A stretch of DNA of 64,000 bases from Gracilimonas sp017641085. Lineage in GTDB: Bacteria; Bacteroidota; Rhodothermia; Balneolales; Balneolaceae. The position numbers and the translations under genes are program-made. The stretch's first letter is position 1, and the number at the start of each line of letters is the position of its first letter. Under the pieces are notes generated by a model. It was not told the DNA's origin and ran no database searches. It saw nothing but the letters and a program-made list of their open reading frames with translations. Positions 49,131-59,300 of this stretch are shown in pieces. The stretch lies in assembly GCF_046115515.1 (NCBI RefSeq), contig NZ_CP175953.1. One strand, written 5' to 3'.

Positions 49131-50720
49131 TTAACCGATATAGGCCGGTTCAATCACCCGCTCAATATTGATCTTCTTCCCTGTCACTTCTTTAAGCAAG
49201 TCAGATTTACGTTCGGCTCCCCAAATCTCCAGGTAAGGCTCTCCCTCGGTTCGGATATTCAGCTTGATCTGATCCTTTTCAGAATAAACCTGCAGGTCTT
49301 TCACATTCTGGTAGTGACTTCGGTCCAGCCCATCTGCCACCCGAAGAATGCCTGATAGCTTTTTGATTCGCTTTCGAATAGCCGGGGGCATTTTCCAGTA
49401 CTCACCATGTCGTTTTTTGGGGGTTGAACGCCGGTGGTATCGGGCCACATTGGCAATGATCTCAATCTCGTCTTCCTTAAAACCCTTCAAATCAGAATGG
49501 CGGATGATGTATAGAGCGTGTTTGTGGTGCTTGGAGTGAGAAATATAGTATCCGATGTCATGGAGGTAGCTGGCATATTCCAGCAGTTCACGGTCGTTCA
49601 AACTGAGGTCAAGTTCATTTTCCAGCGCATCAAAAATAGCGAGTGCCATATTGGCTACATGGCGGGAATGCGCTTCATGCCAGTTAGTTTTTCTAAGCAG
49701 TTCAAACACACTGCGTCGCCTCGGATCTGCAAAAGCTCCTGACCACTGTAACCCAATCATGTCTTTCTTCAGGTAGCGGATTACAATCCCTTCGCGCAGT
49801 GCCTGGGAAGAAATTTTCACCGTTTTAATGCCAAACTTCCGGATCAGAAAGTCCAGCAACACCACCCCGGTATTGATAAAGCCTACCCGCTTGGTATCGA
49901 GTCCGGCTACGTTTTTTCGTTCTTTTTTGGAGAGTGTGATAAACCAGTCATAGAACTTTTTGAATTCTTCAGCCGAAAACTCCATCTCGTTCAGCGTAAC
50001 ATCGATGGACTTATCCTTGCGGGCGGCAATCATCTGAGCAATGTTTTCCATGGTACCCGATGATCCGATAATGGTATCCGTACGGTGCTGGGCAAATGCC
50101 TGGGCCACATCCCGGAGTTGTTCTTCATAGTGGGCTTCCAGCTTTTTAATGTCTTCATCGGTAATAGGATCGGCGGGTTTGAAGATTTCTGTCATCCGGG
50201 AAACCCCGATTTTCTTACTGGCCGTGAAAAAGAATTCCTTTTCATTTCCGATCAGAAACTCCACGCTACCGCCACCCACATCAGCCATCAGGACCGGTTC
50301 TTCTGTGAGCTTCACTCCATGTCGGACCGCCAGCCCAATCAGCTCGGCTTCAACACGGCCGGGAATGGCATTCATTTTAATACCGATGTCATCAATGCTT
50401 TTTTGAATGAACTCTCCGCCGTTTTCTGCTTCCCGAATGGCACTGGTTGCGTAGGCCAGAATTTCTTCACACTCGTAGCTGTCAGCCAGTCGCTTGATGT
50501 TTCGGAGAGCGGTTAGCCCGCGCTTGAAAGCTCCGTCTGAAAGGCGTTTGCCCATTCCGCCTTTGGCAAGCTGAACCATTTCCTTGAGTTTGTCGAGCGT
50601 TCGGAAGCTGCCGTCGGAGTAAACATCAACTATAATGGCGTGAAAGGAGTTGGTGCCAATGTCGATGGCGGCGATGCGTTTGATGGGGGCAACCTGGTTG
50701 TTACTACTACTGATGATCAC
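49131..50720 (-). CDS. Ppx/GppA exopolyphosphatase / pppGpp phosphohydrolase family
   Basis: 529 residues. Actin-like N-terminal phosphatase domains (AAIDIGTNSFHAIIVD near 18-33, ADVGGGSVEFLIG near 147 and GSSGTMENIA near 225) plus a C-terminal HD-type domain (HSRHVANMALAIF near 352, YLHDIGYYISHSKHHKHA near 390). This is the long Ppx form. Degrades polyphosphate and/or pppGpp, tuning the stringent response; which activity dominates is unclear. Convergent with the M28 gene. Confidence 0.9.
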   Translation of the reverse strand: MIISSSNNQVAPIKRIAAIDIGTNSFHAIIVDVYSDGSFRTLDKLKEMVQLAKGGMGKRLSDGAFKRGLTALRNIKRLADSYECEEILAYATSAIREAENGGEFIQKSIDDIGIKMNAIPGRVEAELIGLAVRHGVKLTEEPVLMADVGGGSVEFLIGNEKEFFFTASKKIGVSRMTEIFKPADPITDEDIKKLEAHYEEQLRDVAQAFAQHRTDTIIGSSGTMENIAQMIAARKDKSIDVTLNEMEFSAEEFKKFYDWFITLSKKERKNVAGLDTKRVGFINTGVVLLDFLIRKFGIKTVKISSQALREGIVIRYLKKDMIGLQWSGAFADPRRRSVFELLRKTNWHEAHSRHVANMALAIFDALENELDLSLNDRELLEYASYLHDIGYYISHSKHHKHALYIIRHSDLKGFKEDEIEIIANVARYHRRSTPKKRHGEYWKMPPAIRKRIKKLSGILRVADGLDRSHYQNVKDLQVYSEKDQIKLNIRTEGEPYLEIWGAERKSDLLKEVTGKKINIERVIEPAYIG

Positions 50721-50874
50721 GCTAGATAATTGATTTGGAGCTTTGGATTAATCATACACAAAAGATAACCATTTTGATAATGGGGAATGACTGCCATTCT
50801 GTAGAAAAAACGGGCAAACACATTGCATGAGTGTTGAAGAGTTTACTATTTGCTCACTTTTAGCATGCAATTAT

Positions 50875-51034
50875 TTACTGCTTTAGCAGTGATAAAGTCT
50901 TTTTTAAGGGATTGTTCAAGGCAAATTGCTGTTCAAGTTGTAAAATTACTGTTTAAGCGGTAATTACTTTTATTTTGCATTGTTTTTAGGATGTTCGAGT
51001 TGTATAATAAGATTAATAACTGCTATAACGGTAA
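50875..51034 (+). promoter_or_regulatory. Cluster of four related operator-like palindromes before hipB
   Basis: 18-bp sites at 50875-50892, 50926-50943, 50946-50963 and 51017-51034 fit the pattern TTACTGYTTWARCRGTAA with variation. The first, third and fourth are clear imperfect palindromes; the second is a matching half-degenerate form. Start-to-start spacings are 51, 20 and 71 bp, near whole helical turns. A TATAAT at 51003-51008 lies just before the last site. An autorepressor such as the XRE protein encoded at 51046 is the obvious ligand. Confidence 0.65.
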
Positions 51035-51045
51035 ATAAAATTATT

Positions 51046-51282
51046 ATGAATTATTTTGCAAAACTTATTCGCTGTCATAGAAAACAGAGTAATTTAACAC
51101 AAGTACAATTAGCTGATTTAGCAGGTGTAGGTAAGACGGTAGTATTCGATATCGAGCATGGCAAAGAAACAGTTCAATTTGAGAGCTTTCAAAAAGTATG
51201 CAGCGTACTCAATATTCATATAAAATTAGAGAGTCCGTTGATGGAATACTGTGTGAAGGAGGTGTCAAATGAGAAAGGCTAA
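51046..51282 (+). CDS. hipB: HipB-like XRE antitoxin / autorepressor
   Basis: 78 residues from the ATG at 51046 (MNYFAKLIR); the frame is open to 50980 but that part covers the operators. Helix-turn-helix of the Cro/CI (XRE) type: LTQVQLADLAGVGKTVVFDIEHGK. First of three overlapping genes hipB-hipS-hipT (14-bp overlap with hipS). Expected to dimerise, repress its own promoter and help neutralise the kinase. Confidence 0.85.
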   Translation: MNYFAKLIRCHRKQSNLTQVQLADLAGVGKTVVFDIEHGKETVQFESFQKVCSVLNIHIKLESPLMEYCVKEVSNEKG

Positions 51283-51583
51283 GGTTTATATGCATAATAA
51301 TGAAGCCGGTTTGCTAATTGAGGATGATCTAAACCAAAAATATCGATTCATTTACGATGATTCATACAAAGGGAAAGCTATATCAGTAACGATGCCTGTT
51401 GAAGACAAAGAGTTTAAATTTGAACACTTCCCGCCTTTTTTTGAGGGACTGCTTCCGGAAGGCGTAAACCTGGAGGCTCTTTTAAGAAGTAAAAAAATTG
51501 ACAGAAACGATCGGTTTGCACAATTGATGGCGGTAGGTGAGGATACCGTTGGGGCAGTAACTGTTAAGGAGGTTAAAGCATGA
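51269..51583 (+). CDS. hipS: HipS-like separate N-subdomain 1 of HipA
   Basis: 104 residues corresponding to the small N-terminal (Couple_hipA) subdomain of HipA: VYMHNNEAGLLIEDD, FEHFPPFFEGLLPEGVNLEALL, and GEDTVGAVTV. In ordinary HipA this is fused to the kinase; here it is its own gene, the layout of the tripartite HipBST systems in which HipS is the antitoxin. It overlaps hipB by 14 bp and hipT by 4 bp (ATGA). Confidence 0.85.
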   Translation: MRKAKVYMHNNEAGLLIEDDLNQKYRFIYDDSYKGKAISVTMPVEDKEFKFEHFPPFFEGLLPEGVNLEALLRSKKIDRNDRFAQLMAVGEDTVGAVTVKEVKA

Positions 51584-52500
51584 ATCGATGTCCGATAACC
51601 TACGAGAGAATCGCCTCGGGACGGTACAGTAAAACCGGTCTTAATAAGCTCAACCCTGCACTAAAGGAGTTAAAACCTTTGCCTTTTGACCGAAAGGAGC
51701 AGGTTCAGGAAGCCCAAAAGAGAATGACGAAAATGTCGATAGCCGGAGTACAGCCCAAACTAAGTGCACAATTAAGTATTAAGAACGAATCGTTTAAAAT
51801 TGTGGACAGGCAGGGAAGTTACATACTGAAGCCTCAGTTATCAGACTATGATGAAGTTCCTGAAAATGAAGATGTAACGATGAAAATGGCTAAGGCAGCA
51901 GGTATTGAAGTGCCATTACATGGATTGATCTATGCGAAAGACCAGTCGCTGCTTTACTTCATTAAGCGGTTCGACAGATTCGGGCAAGCAGGTAAAGTTC
52001 ATGTTGAAGATTTTGCTCAGGTAGCAGGAATGAGCCGGGAAACAAAATACAATTACTCGATGGAGAAAGTAATTTCACTAATTGATAAGTACTGTACTTT
52101 TCCCATGGTGGAGAAAATGAAGCTATTTCGAAGGACTTTGTTTTGTTTCTTATGCGGAAACGAAGACATGCACTTAAAAAACTTCTCCTTTATATACAGA
52201 GATCAAAAAACAGAGCTTTCTCCGGCTTATGACCTTTTAAATACAACGATCGTAATGTCAAACCCCGTGGAAGAGATGGCACTTCCACTGAAGGGGAAGA
52301 AGTCCAACTTCACTCAGGCTATTTTTTTCAAGTATTTTGGAGAAGAACGAATGGAGTTGAATAATAAAGTGCTCACAACTATTAAAAAAGATCTTTGGGA
52401 TGCGCGCCAGGAATGGGAAAGGCTAATTAAAATCAGTTTTTTAAGCGACGAAAAAAAGAAGCCTACTTTGAAATTCTGGAACAACGGTTTCAGGCTCTGA
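51580..52500 (+). CDS. hipT: HipT-like serine/threonine kinase toxin
   Basis: 306 residues of the HipA kinase core without N-subdomain 1. Seen: the glycine-rich loop MSIAGVQPKLS (residues 52-62), the Lys in YILKPQ, FIKRFDR near 129, the catalytic Asp196 in GNEDMHLKN and the metal Asp218 in SPAYDLL. In E. coli HipT, which phosphorylates tryptophanyl-tRNA synthetase, the loop holds two autophosphorylated serines (SIS). Here the second is Ala (S53-I54-A55), so only one site remains. Target not known for this protein. Confidence 0.87.
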   Translation: MNRCPITYERIASGRYSKTGLNKLNPALKELKPLPFDRKEQVQEAQKRMTKMSIAGVQPKLSAQLSIKNESFKIVDRQGSYILKPQLSDYDEVPENEDVTMKMAKAAGIEVPLHGLIYAKDQSLLYFIKRFDRFGQAGKVHVEDFAQVAGMSRETKYNYSMEKVISLIDKYCTFPMVEKMKLFRRTLFCFLCGNEDMHLKNFSFIYRDQKTELSPAYDLLNTTIVMSNPVEEMALPLKGKKSNFTQAIFFKYFGEERMELNNKVLTTIKKDLWDARQEWERLIKISFLSDEKKKPTLKFWNNGFRL

Positions 52501-52586
52501 ACTGACTTACCAAAATTTACTTGTGCACTCGGTTTTGAATACCTACCATTAACCAACATTTAAAAAGGAATAATTACCTCGTAAGT

Positions 52587-55088
52587 ATGAAGAAATTTGT
52601 TTTTACAGCTGTTGCAGCTTGTTTTTTAGTTACCGGAAGCGTGCTTGCCCAGCTTCAGTCACCGGCTGAATTTTTAGGGTATGAATTGGGTGAAAAGTGG
52701 ACGCCCCATTATAAAGTGATGAATTATTTCCGGCACGTAGCTGATGAATCCCCCATGGTTTCACTTACCCAATACGGAACCACCAACGAAGGGCGTGAGC
52801 TGATGTATGCGGTGGTTACAACCGAGGCTAATCACCAAAATCTGGATGAAATCCGTACTAATAATTTAAAACTGGCCGACCTTGAAGCCGGAACCCCGAC
52901 TCCCAATCAAAAGGCGATTGTATGGCTAAGTTATAACGTGCATGGAAATGAAACCTCATCCAGTGAAGCTGCCCTGAATACCGTTTATAAACTGGTTACA
53001 GAAAATGCTAATTGGCTGGAGAATACGGTGGTAGTTATGGACCCGATGGTAAATCCGGACGGTCGTGATCGTTATGTGAACTGGTACAGAAGTGTGGTTG
53101 GGGAGAAAAAGAATGTACATCCTGAAACGCGTGAACATCATGAACCGTGGCCGGGCGGCAGAACCAATCACTATTATTTTGATCTGAACCGGGATTGGGC
53201 ATGGCAAACGCAGGTGGAGAGTCAGCAGCGAATTCGCGTTTATAACGAGTGGATGCCTCATGTACATGTCGACTTCCATGAGCAGGGATACAATTCACCA
53301 TATTATTTTGCACCAGCAGCCGAGCCGTTTCATATGGCGATTACAGACTGGCAGCGGCAGTTTCAGACCATGATTGGAAAAAACCACACCAAATACTTTG
53401 ATGAAGAAAACTGGCTGTACTTTACCCGCGAGGTTTTTGACCTGTTCTATCCAAGCTACGGGGATACCTGGCCTACATTCAATGGGGCTATCGGGATGAC
53501 TTACGAGCAAGCCGGCCACAGTGCTGCCGGGCGCGGAGTAATCACCGCCGAGGGGGATACGCTTACTTTACTCGATCGGCTAACCCATCATACCGTAAGC
53601 GGACTTTCTACAGTGGAAATTACCGCTCAAAATTCGAAGCGGGTGATTCAGGAGTTTTCGGATTATTTCACCAATACAAACCGAAATGGAGCCGGTGAAT
53701 ACAAAACCTTTGTAGTGAAAAAGAGCAGCAACCCGGATAAAGTATCCCGGCTGCTGAGATACCTGGTAAATCAGCGCATCGATTTTGGAGTGGCAAGCCG
53801 TTCTTCCAATGCAAACGGATACGATTACAGCACGGGTGAAACGGGTCGGGTTTCCATCGAGGAAGGTGATTATGTGATTAGCACGTATCAACCCAAGGGA
53901 ACGCTGGTTCGGGTGTTGTTTGAACCAAAGCCGGAGCTTGCAGATTCACTCACGTACGACATCACCGCCTGGGAAATGCATTATGCCTATGGAGTGGATG
54001 GCTATGCAATCAAAGGTCAGCTTGATACCGAGCCCCTTTCAATGAGTATGGAAGACGAGCTCACTCCGGTTATCGACAAGCCGTATGCTTATCTCGCAAA
54101 ATGGAATTCTATTGAAGACTTGAGATACCTGGCGCGTCTGCTGGATGAAGGTGTTGCGGTACGGTATGCTGAAAAGGCCTTCACCCTGAACGGAAAAGAG
54201 TATGCTCCCGGCACCTTAATCATCACGCGTAATGGCAATGAAAAACTGGGAGATAAGTTTGACGAAATTGTGAAGGATGAAGCGAATTTGCTGAACCGGA
54301 TTGTGATTCCTGTTGCTACAGGATTTGTGGATTCCGGCAAAGATTTTGGGTCATCTTCAGTCCGCTATATTGAGAAGCCTAAAGTGGCTTTGCTCTCCGG
54401 TGAAGGAACCAATTCTAACATGGTGGGGCATATCTGGAACTACTTCGATCAGCAAATCAACTACCCGGTAAATCTGATTAATGCAGATGATGTGGGTTCT
54501 GTAAACTGGGATGATTATCACGTGCTAATTTTGCCGGATACCTATGGCAGTGCTATCGGAAGTGGAGAACTGGATGCTATTAAAGAATGGGTGAGTTCGG
54601 GCGGAACCTTAATTGCCGTTGGAAGTGCCAATAATGACTTAGCCGGGAAGGATGGCTTCAGCCTGAAAAGAAAAGAGCGAGACAATGAGGAAAGTGAAGA
54701 CCCTGAAGACAAGCTTCAAAAGTATGGAGAAGCTTCACGCGAACGGGCACAGTACTTTAATCCCGGCAGCATATTCCAGATTTCGATGGATACCTCACAC
54801 CCTTTAGCTTTCGGGTATGATGAAGATTACATGTCACTGAAATTGGGTTCTTCTGCTTTTGATTATCTTGCAAACGGGTGGAATGTTGGAGCGGCCAAGC
54901 CGGGAGCTCACCGCAGCGGTTTTGTGGGAAATAAAGCGAAGGAATCTCTGGAGCACACGCTTGCTTTCGGTGTTCAGGATATGGGGGCAGGTCATGTAGT
55001 GTATATGATTGACAATCCCCTGTTCCGCGGTTTCTGGCACAACGGTAAACTGCTGTTTGGGAATGCTGTTTTCTTTGTGGGGAATTAG
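52587..55088 (+). CDS. Exported M14-family zinc carboxypeptidase-like protein
   Basis: 833 residues. Signal peptide (AAVAACFLVTGSVLAQ), then an M14 domain (about 30-345): zinc ligands H119 and E122 in VHGNETSS, a later His in VDFHEQGYN, and the catalytic Glu in GMTYEQAGHS near 306. Domain two (about 370-590) is beta-rich. The C-terminal third (about 605-830) has a glutamine-amidotransferase-like fold (VALLSGEGTN, VLILPDTYG, GGTLIAVGS). Related proteins are common in marine Bacteroidota. Specificity unknown. Its stop enters a heptamer inverted repeat. Confidence 0.9.
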   Translation: MKKFVFTAVAACFLVTGSVLAQLQSPAEFLGYELGEKWTPHYKVMNYFRHVADESPMVSLTQYGTTNEGRELMYAVVTTEANHQNLDEIRTNNLKLADLEAGTPTPNQKAIVWLSYNVHGNETSSSEAALNTVYKLVTENANWLENTVVVMDPMVNPDGRDRYVNWYRSVVGEKKNVHPETREHHEPWPGGRTNHYYFDLNRDWAWQTQVESQQRIRVYNEWMPHVHVDFHEQGYNSPYYFAPAAEPFHMAITDWQRQFQTMIGKNHTKYFDEENWLYFTREVFDLFYPSYGDTWPTFNGAIGMTYEQAGHSAAGRGVITAEGDTLTLLDRLTHHTVSGLSTVEITAQNSKRVIQEFSDYFTNTNRNGAGEYKTFVVKKSSNPDKVSRLLRYLVNQRIDFGVASRSSNANGYDYSTGETGRVSIEEGDYVISTYQPKGTLVRVLFEPKPELADSLTYDITAWEMHYAYGVDGYAIKGQLDTEPLSMSMEDELTPVIDKPYAYLAKWNSIEDLRYLARLLDEGVAVRYAEKAFTLNGKEYAPGTLIITRNGNEKLGDKFDEIVKDEANLLNRIVIPVATGFVDSGKDFGSSSVRYIEKPKVALLSGEGTNSNMVGHIWNYFDQQINYPVNLINADDVGSVNWDDYHVLILPDTYGSAIGSGELDAIKEWVSSGGTLIAVGSANNDLAGKDGFSLKRKERDNEESEDPEDKLQKYGEASRERAQYFNPGSIFQISMDTSHPLAFGYDEDYMSLKLGSSAFDYLANGWNVGAAKPGAHRSGFVGNKAKESLEHTLAFGVQDMGAGHVVYMIDNPLFRGFWHNGKLLFGNAVFFVGN

Positions 55089-55166
55089 AATAACGTCTTA
55101 AAGTGCGAAGGTGTTAACGTGAAGTACGGTATGATTTACGTTCGAACGTTAACACATACGCACCTT
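55088..55166. repeat. Inverted-repeat element after the M14 gene, heptamer style
   Basis: Arms 55100-55120 and 55146-55166 are near-perfect inverted copies (AAGGTGCG..GTGTTAACGT type). Counting in sevens from the third base of the M14 stop (55088), the units from 55102 to 55129 all start with A. The 7-bp register is weaker here than at 1536 or 30330. The element lies between convergent genes. Confidence 0.6.
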
Positions 55167-55192
55167 GAATAATAGATGAGTTTATAGGTGGC

Positions 55193-56128
55193 TTACATCC
55201 TCGCCAACTCAGCCTCGCTGGCAATGTACCCGAAAGCAGCCCAGTTGCCGGCTTCATATACTCCCTGCCAGATTTCTTTGGCTCTTTCTCCCCTGCCGTT
55301 AATATGGTGCCAGAAACCAAGCCCGTAACCCAATGTAGCATTATCAAGTTCGGAGTTCTCTACGGTGATGATTTCATCCGGAGAAAACACACCTTTGAAT
55401 ACCATCAACAATTCGTGATAACTGGTGTTTTCAATCAGTTCCATATCCGGTGAAACTTGCTCGAGTAATGCCCCGGCTTTCGCATCCCGGCCTAATTTCC
55501 TTAGGGTCATATACTTCCAGTATAAAAAAGCCACACGCATGTCTGTATTATCGGAAACCTGAAGTCCATTTTCGTAAGCCAGGTTAGCCTGATCGTATTC
55601 CCCTTTCAGATAATGAGCCAACCCTAAGTGATACCAGGTATTGGTTTGAAGAGTGCTGAGCGGAATGTTTTGCTCATTGGGTAAGCCATCTTTTTCAGTG
55701 ATATCGGGCTGACCTTCAAAAAGCTTTGCAGCTCGCTGAAAATCATCGATGGCTGAATCAAAAGCCCGGAGAGTGATGTATCTGTGCCCGCGGTGCCGGT
55801 ACAATCTTGGTTTATCAGGAAACTGATTAATGGCATCGGTAAAAAGCTGAACAGCCTGGCGGTAATCTCCGGCATAGGCAGTTTTCCGGGCTTCCCAAAT
55901 CATGTGATCCACCATCCGGTCTTCCTGATAAGTCAACTTACTCAGCGAATCAATCCGAATTAAATATCGCTGGGGAATAGCCTGAATGTCGGTCTTCAAT
56001 GTATCGCCCAATAAAGAAATGGTTTGAACCGAAATTGGGAGAGACTCAAAATCCGGTTGTTTTTTTTCGGGCTGACAGGAAATTAGAAGAAATGATAAAA
56101 TCAGAAAAACCGGAATGAGAGACTTCAT
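55193..56128 (-). CDS. TPR lipoprotein
   Basis: 311 residues. Lipoprotein signal (LILSFLLISCQPEK), then tetratricopeptide-like repeats (DYRQAVQLFTDAINQFPDKPRLYRHRG, SAIDDFQRAAKLF, NTWYHLGLAHYLKGEYDQANLAYENGLQ). Possibly a periplasmic scaffold. It is near the smc gene on the same strand but a repeat of about 200 bp separates them. Role unknown. Confidence 0.78.
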   Translation of the reverse strand: MKSLIPVFLILSFLLISCQPEKKQPDFESLPISVQTISLLGDTLKTDIQAIPQRYLIRIDSLSKLTYQEDRMVDHMIWEARKTAYAGDYRQAVQLFTDAINQFPDKPRLYRHRGHRYITLRAFDSAIDDFQRAAKLFEGQPDITEKDGLPNEQNIPLSTLQTNTWYHLGLAHYLKGEYDQANLAYENGLQVSDNTDMRVAFLYWKYMTLRKLGRDAKAGALLEQVSPDMELIENTSYHELLMVFKGVFSPDEIITVENSELDNATLGYGLGFWHHINGRGERAKEIWQGVYEAGNWAAFGYIASEAELARM

Positions 56129-56309
56129 AACTATTTGGTTAATTCAGGAAATGATGATGACGGGAATATATTGTTTTGGAAGCATTTTTAAAGAACCTGG
56201 CGAAAATTCGCTCCGACGCAGATCGATCGGAGCGAGGCGTGGAGTTAGAATTAGTGATCGGAGTTAGGTTTGGAATTAGGATCAGCAATCTGCTGCAAAC
56301 CAACTAAAC

Positions 56310-56349
56310 TTCAACATTCAATGTTGAATGTTCCTTGTTCAATGTTCTA
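56310..56349 (-). repeat. Heptamer array starting in the smc stop codon
   Basis: On the plus strand TTC/TTG words recur every 7 bp at 56310, 56317, 56324, 56331, 56338 and 56345. On the minus strand this is six units of the GAACATT kind, the first beginning at the third base of the smc TAG stop (56347-56349). It closely resembles the array after lpdA (1536-1577). Inside, AACATTCAA and TTGAATGTT form an inverted pair. Confidence 0.75.
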
Positions 56350-59300
56350 TAGCACATCTTCCACTTCGTCCAGCTTCACACCCACCAAACGACTGACACC
56401 TGTAGTTGGCATCGTAACCCCGTACATCATCTCGGCTTTGCTCATCGTCTTTTTGTTGTGGGTAATGATGATAAACTGAGTGTCTTCACTGAATTCTTTG
56501 ATCATTTTGGCAAAACGTTCGATGTTGGCGTCATCAAGCGGAGCGTCCACCTCATCCAATACACAAAACGGCGAAGGCTTCACCAGGTAAATGGCAAAAA
56601 GTAGGGCGATGGCGGTCAGCGTTTTCTCCCCACCGGAGAGCTGTGAAATACCGGATGGTCGCTTACCGCGAGGCTGTGCCTTAATTTCGATACGGGCTTC
56701 CAGCGGATCTTCCACATCCTGCTCAATAAGAAGATCACAATAATCATCGGCTTCAAACAGGGTTTTGAATACTTTCTGAAAGTTTACCCGAATTCTCTCA
56801 AAGGTCTTATTGAAGCGCTCGGTAGCCGTTTCGTTAATCTCATCGATGGTTTCGAGCAGCTGTTCTTCGGCTTCTTCCAGGTCCTGAATTTGTTCTTCAT
56901 AGAAATCCAGCCGCTCTTTCTCCTCTTTATATTCTTCGATCGCCAGTGGGTTCACTTCCCCTATACTATTCAGCTTCTGCTTAAGCCAGCTGATTCGCTC
57001 CTTCACTTCCTCGGGAGTTTTGTCTTCCGGCATTTCAGCGCCTTCAATCTGCTTCATCAGGATGCCATAGGTTTCCCAGATATGGTCTGATAAAGCCTGG
57101 CTTTGCATTTCCATTTTTTCCCGGGCCATATCCAGGTGATGCACCAGCTCCATGTTCACCTCTTTGCGGCGGCGGACTTCCTTCAGCTCTTTCTCAATTT
57201 CGTTGATTTTTCCGCGCTGTTTGGCGGCTGCCTCTTCCGCTTTCTCCAACTCTTCATCAGCTTTTTTCTTAGCCTCGGCATTCTTTTCAATGCTGGATTG
57301 CAGCTCTTTAATGCGGGCACTCAGCGTATCGATTTCCTCCTTACTCTCTTCGGTCATAGAGGTTCGGTTTTTGATCCGCTTCTCTACATTCTCAATTCCG
57401 GTCTCTGCCCGCTGAACTTCTTTTTCCAGGTTCTCCACTTTGTTGCGAAGGTCCTGATGTTTAAGCTGCGTGTCGTTATAACGGCTTTGAGCAATAGACC
57501 GCTCGTCTTCCAGCGTTTCGAGCAGGTCTTTCTTTTCCTGCTGTTGTTCATCCAGCTCCAGCATTTTCTGCTGCAGTTCCTTTTGCTTGGGCTGAATGGA
57601 ATCGAGTTCTTCCTGGGCGGTGCCTTCGCTGCTTTTCAGGTTGTCTTTACGGTTAACCAGCTCCCCGATATTCTTCTGATATACCTGAATTTTTGAGCTC
57701 AGGCTGTGTTGCTGCTGTTCCAGCCGGCGGACTTCCTGCTCTTTTTCCTTCAATGATTTGCTGAGCTCGCCTATATCCAGCTTCTCGTATTTCTCAACAA
57801 TCTGTTGCAGGTAATCTTCCAGCTTGGAGATTTCTTTTGTGGTCTTGGCCTCTTCTTTTTCGAGCTTCTCAATTTTGTCTTTCAGTCCAACACGAATTCC
57901 GGCATTTTTGCTCTTGCTTCCACTCTGGAAAAAGCGGGAATTGGTAACCACTTCACCTTCAAAAGTAACCCCTACCAGTTCATTATCTTTTTTGGTGGCG
58001 GAATAAGCGTCTTCTACCGAATCAAAAACCTTGGCATTACCCAACAGTAGTTGCTTCAGCGCCGAGTATTCCCGTTTAGACTTCACCTCATCAAACAAGC
58101 TGCCATCTTTAACGGGGTAAGTGGCTGAAAGCTGGTCGAGCGGAATGAAGGTGGCGCGGCCTTTATCATTTTCTTTCAGGATTTTAGCCGCTTGCTTGGC
58201 TTCGTCCAGGGTTTTAACAACCACGAAATTCAGTACATCACCCAAAACGGCTTCGAGTGCTACCGCGTGCTTTTCATCGGTATTGAAAATCTCAGAGACC
58301 GTAGTCATATCCTTAAAGTCGAACCGGTGATTTTCAATCAGGTATTTTACACTTCCCGGGAAGGCTTCGTTCGAGCTGGCAAGGTCGTTCATCAGCCGGA
58401 TCTCAGACTCCAGCGACTCTTTTTTACTCTGAAGGGTACGGAGCTCGTCTTTAATCTCGTTCTGCTTTTCGGCAAATTGCTCTCGTTTCTCACGGGCCGA
58501 TTCTAGTTCCTCTTCCAGCTCATCCCGTTCAACAACCAGCGTCTCAAGCTTTTTCTCAATCAGTCCCTGCTCGCCGTTCATGTTGTCGATCTCATCATTC
58601 AAATCCACAATCTCATCGTTGATGCGCTCCAGGTCACCTTCGGTATTTTCCAGGCGGCTTTCAATTTTGATGCGCTTGGTTTGAAGCTGATTCAGCTCAT
58701 TATTTGTGGCGCTGATCTGAACCTCAATTTCATACAACTCAGACCGTTCGCGATTGTACTGCTGCTGAATCTGACCGTATTTCTTTTTGGAATCCTCGAG
58801 GGCCTTCTCCGACTTCTCCAGGTCATCATCAAACGATTCCAGCTTCTTCCGGCTCGAATCAAGCAGCTCATTCAGTTCCTTTAAGTCCTTTTTGCCCTGC
58901 TCAATGTCTTTGGCATATTCGGCTATCACCTTCTTTTCGTTCTCAATTTTCTCTTTGGTGATGCGAAGGTTAGTGTCTGCCTCGCGAATGGCATTATGCA
59001 ACTGGCTAACCCGGCGCTGGGCTTCGGCTTGCTGTTTTTCCTTTTCGATGAGTTCTGCCCGGGCTTTTTCATCAGCCTCTTCCAGCTCCTCCATCGACTT
59101 ATTGATATCCTTCTTTTCCTTATCCGCATTGGTAATGCGTTCCTGCAGAGGCTCCAGCTCAGTTTTAATTTTGTTGAACTCGTGCAGCGTTACCGCTTTG
59201 TCTTTAATCTCGAGTTCATCCTTATAAACCTTGGCTTTCTCTGCCTTTTCGGCCTGAATTTCGAGCGAGCGGGCTTTTTTGCGGAGCTCAACCAGCAGGT

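Noticed and set aside
56221..56280. TTAG-rich stretch tested for the 7-bp period
   Set aside because: TTAG positions differ by 6, 13 and 12 bp, so it does not fit the heptamer class.
57103..57696. 197-codon open frame on the plus strand inside smc
   Set aside because: Antisense shadow of the SMC coiled coil, Phe/Leu-rich; no independent signal.
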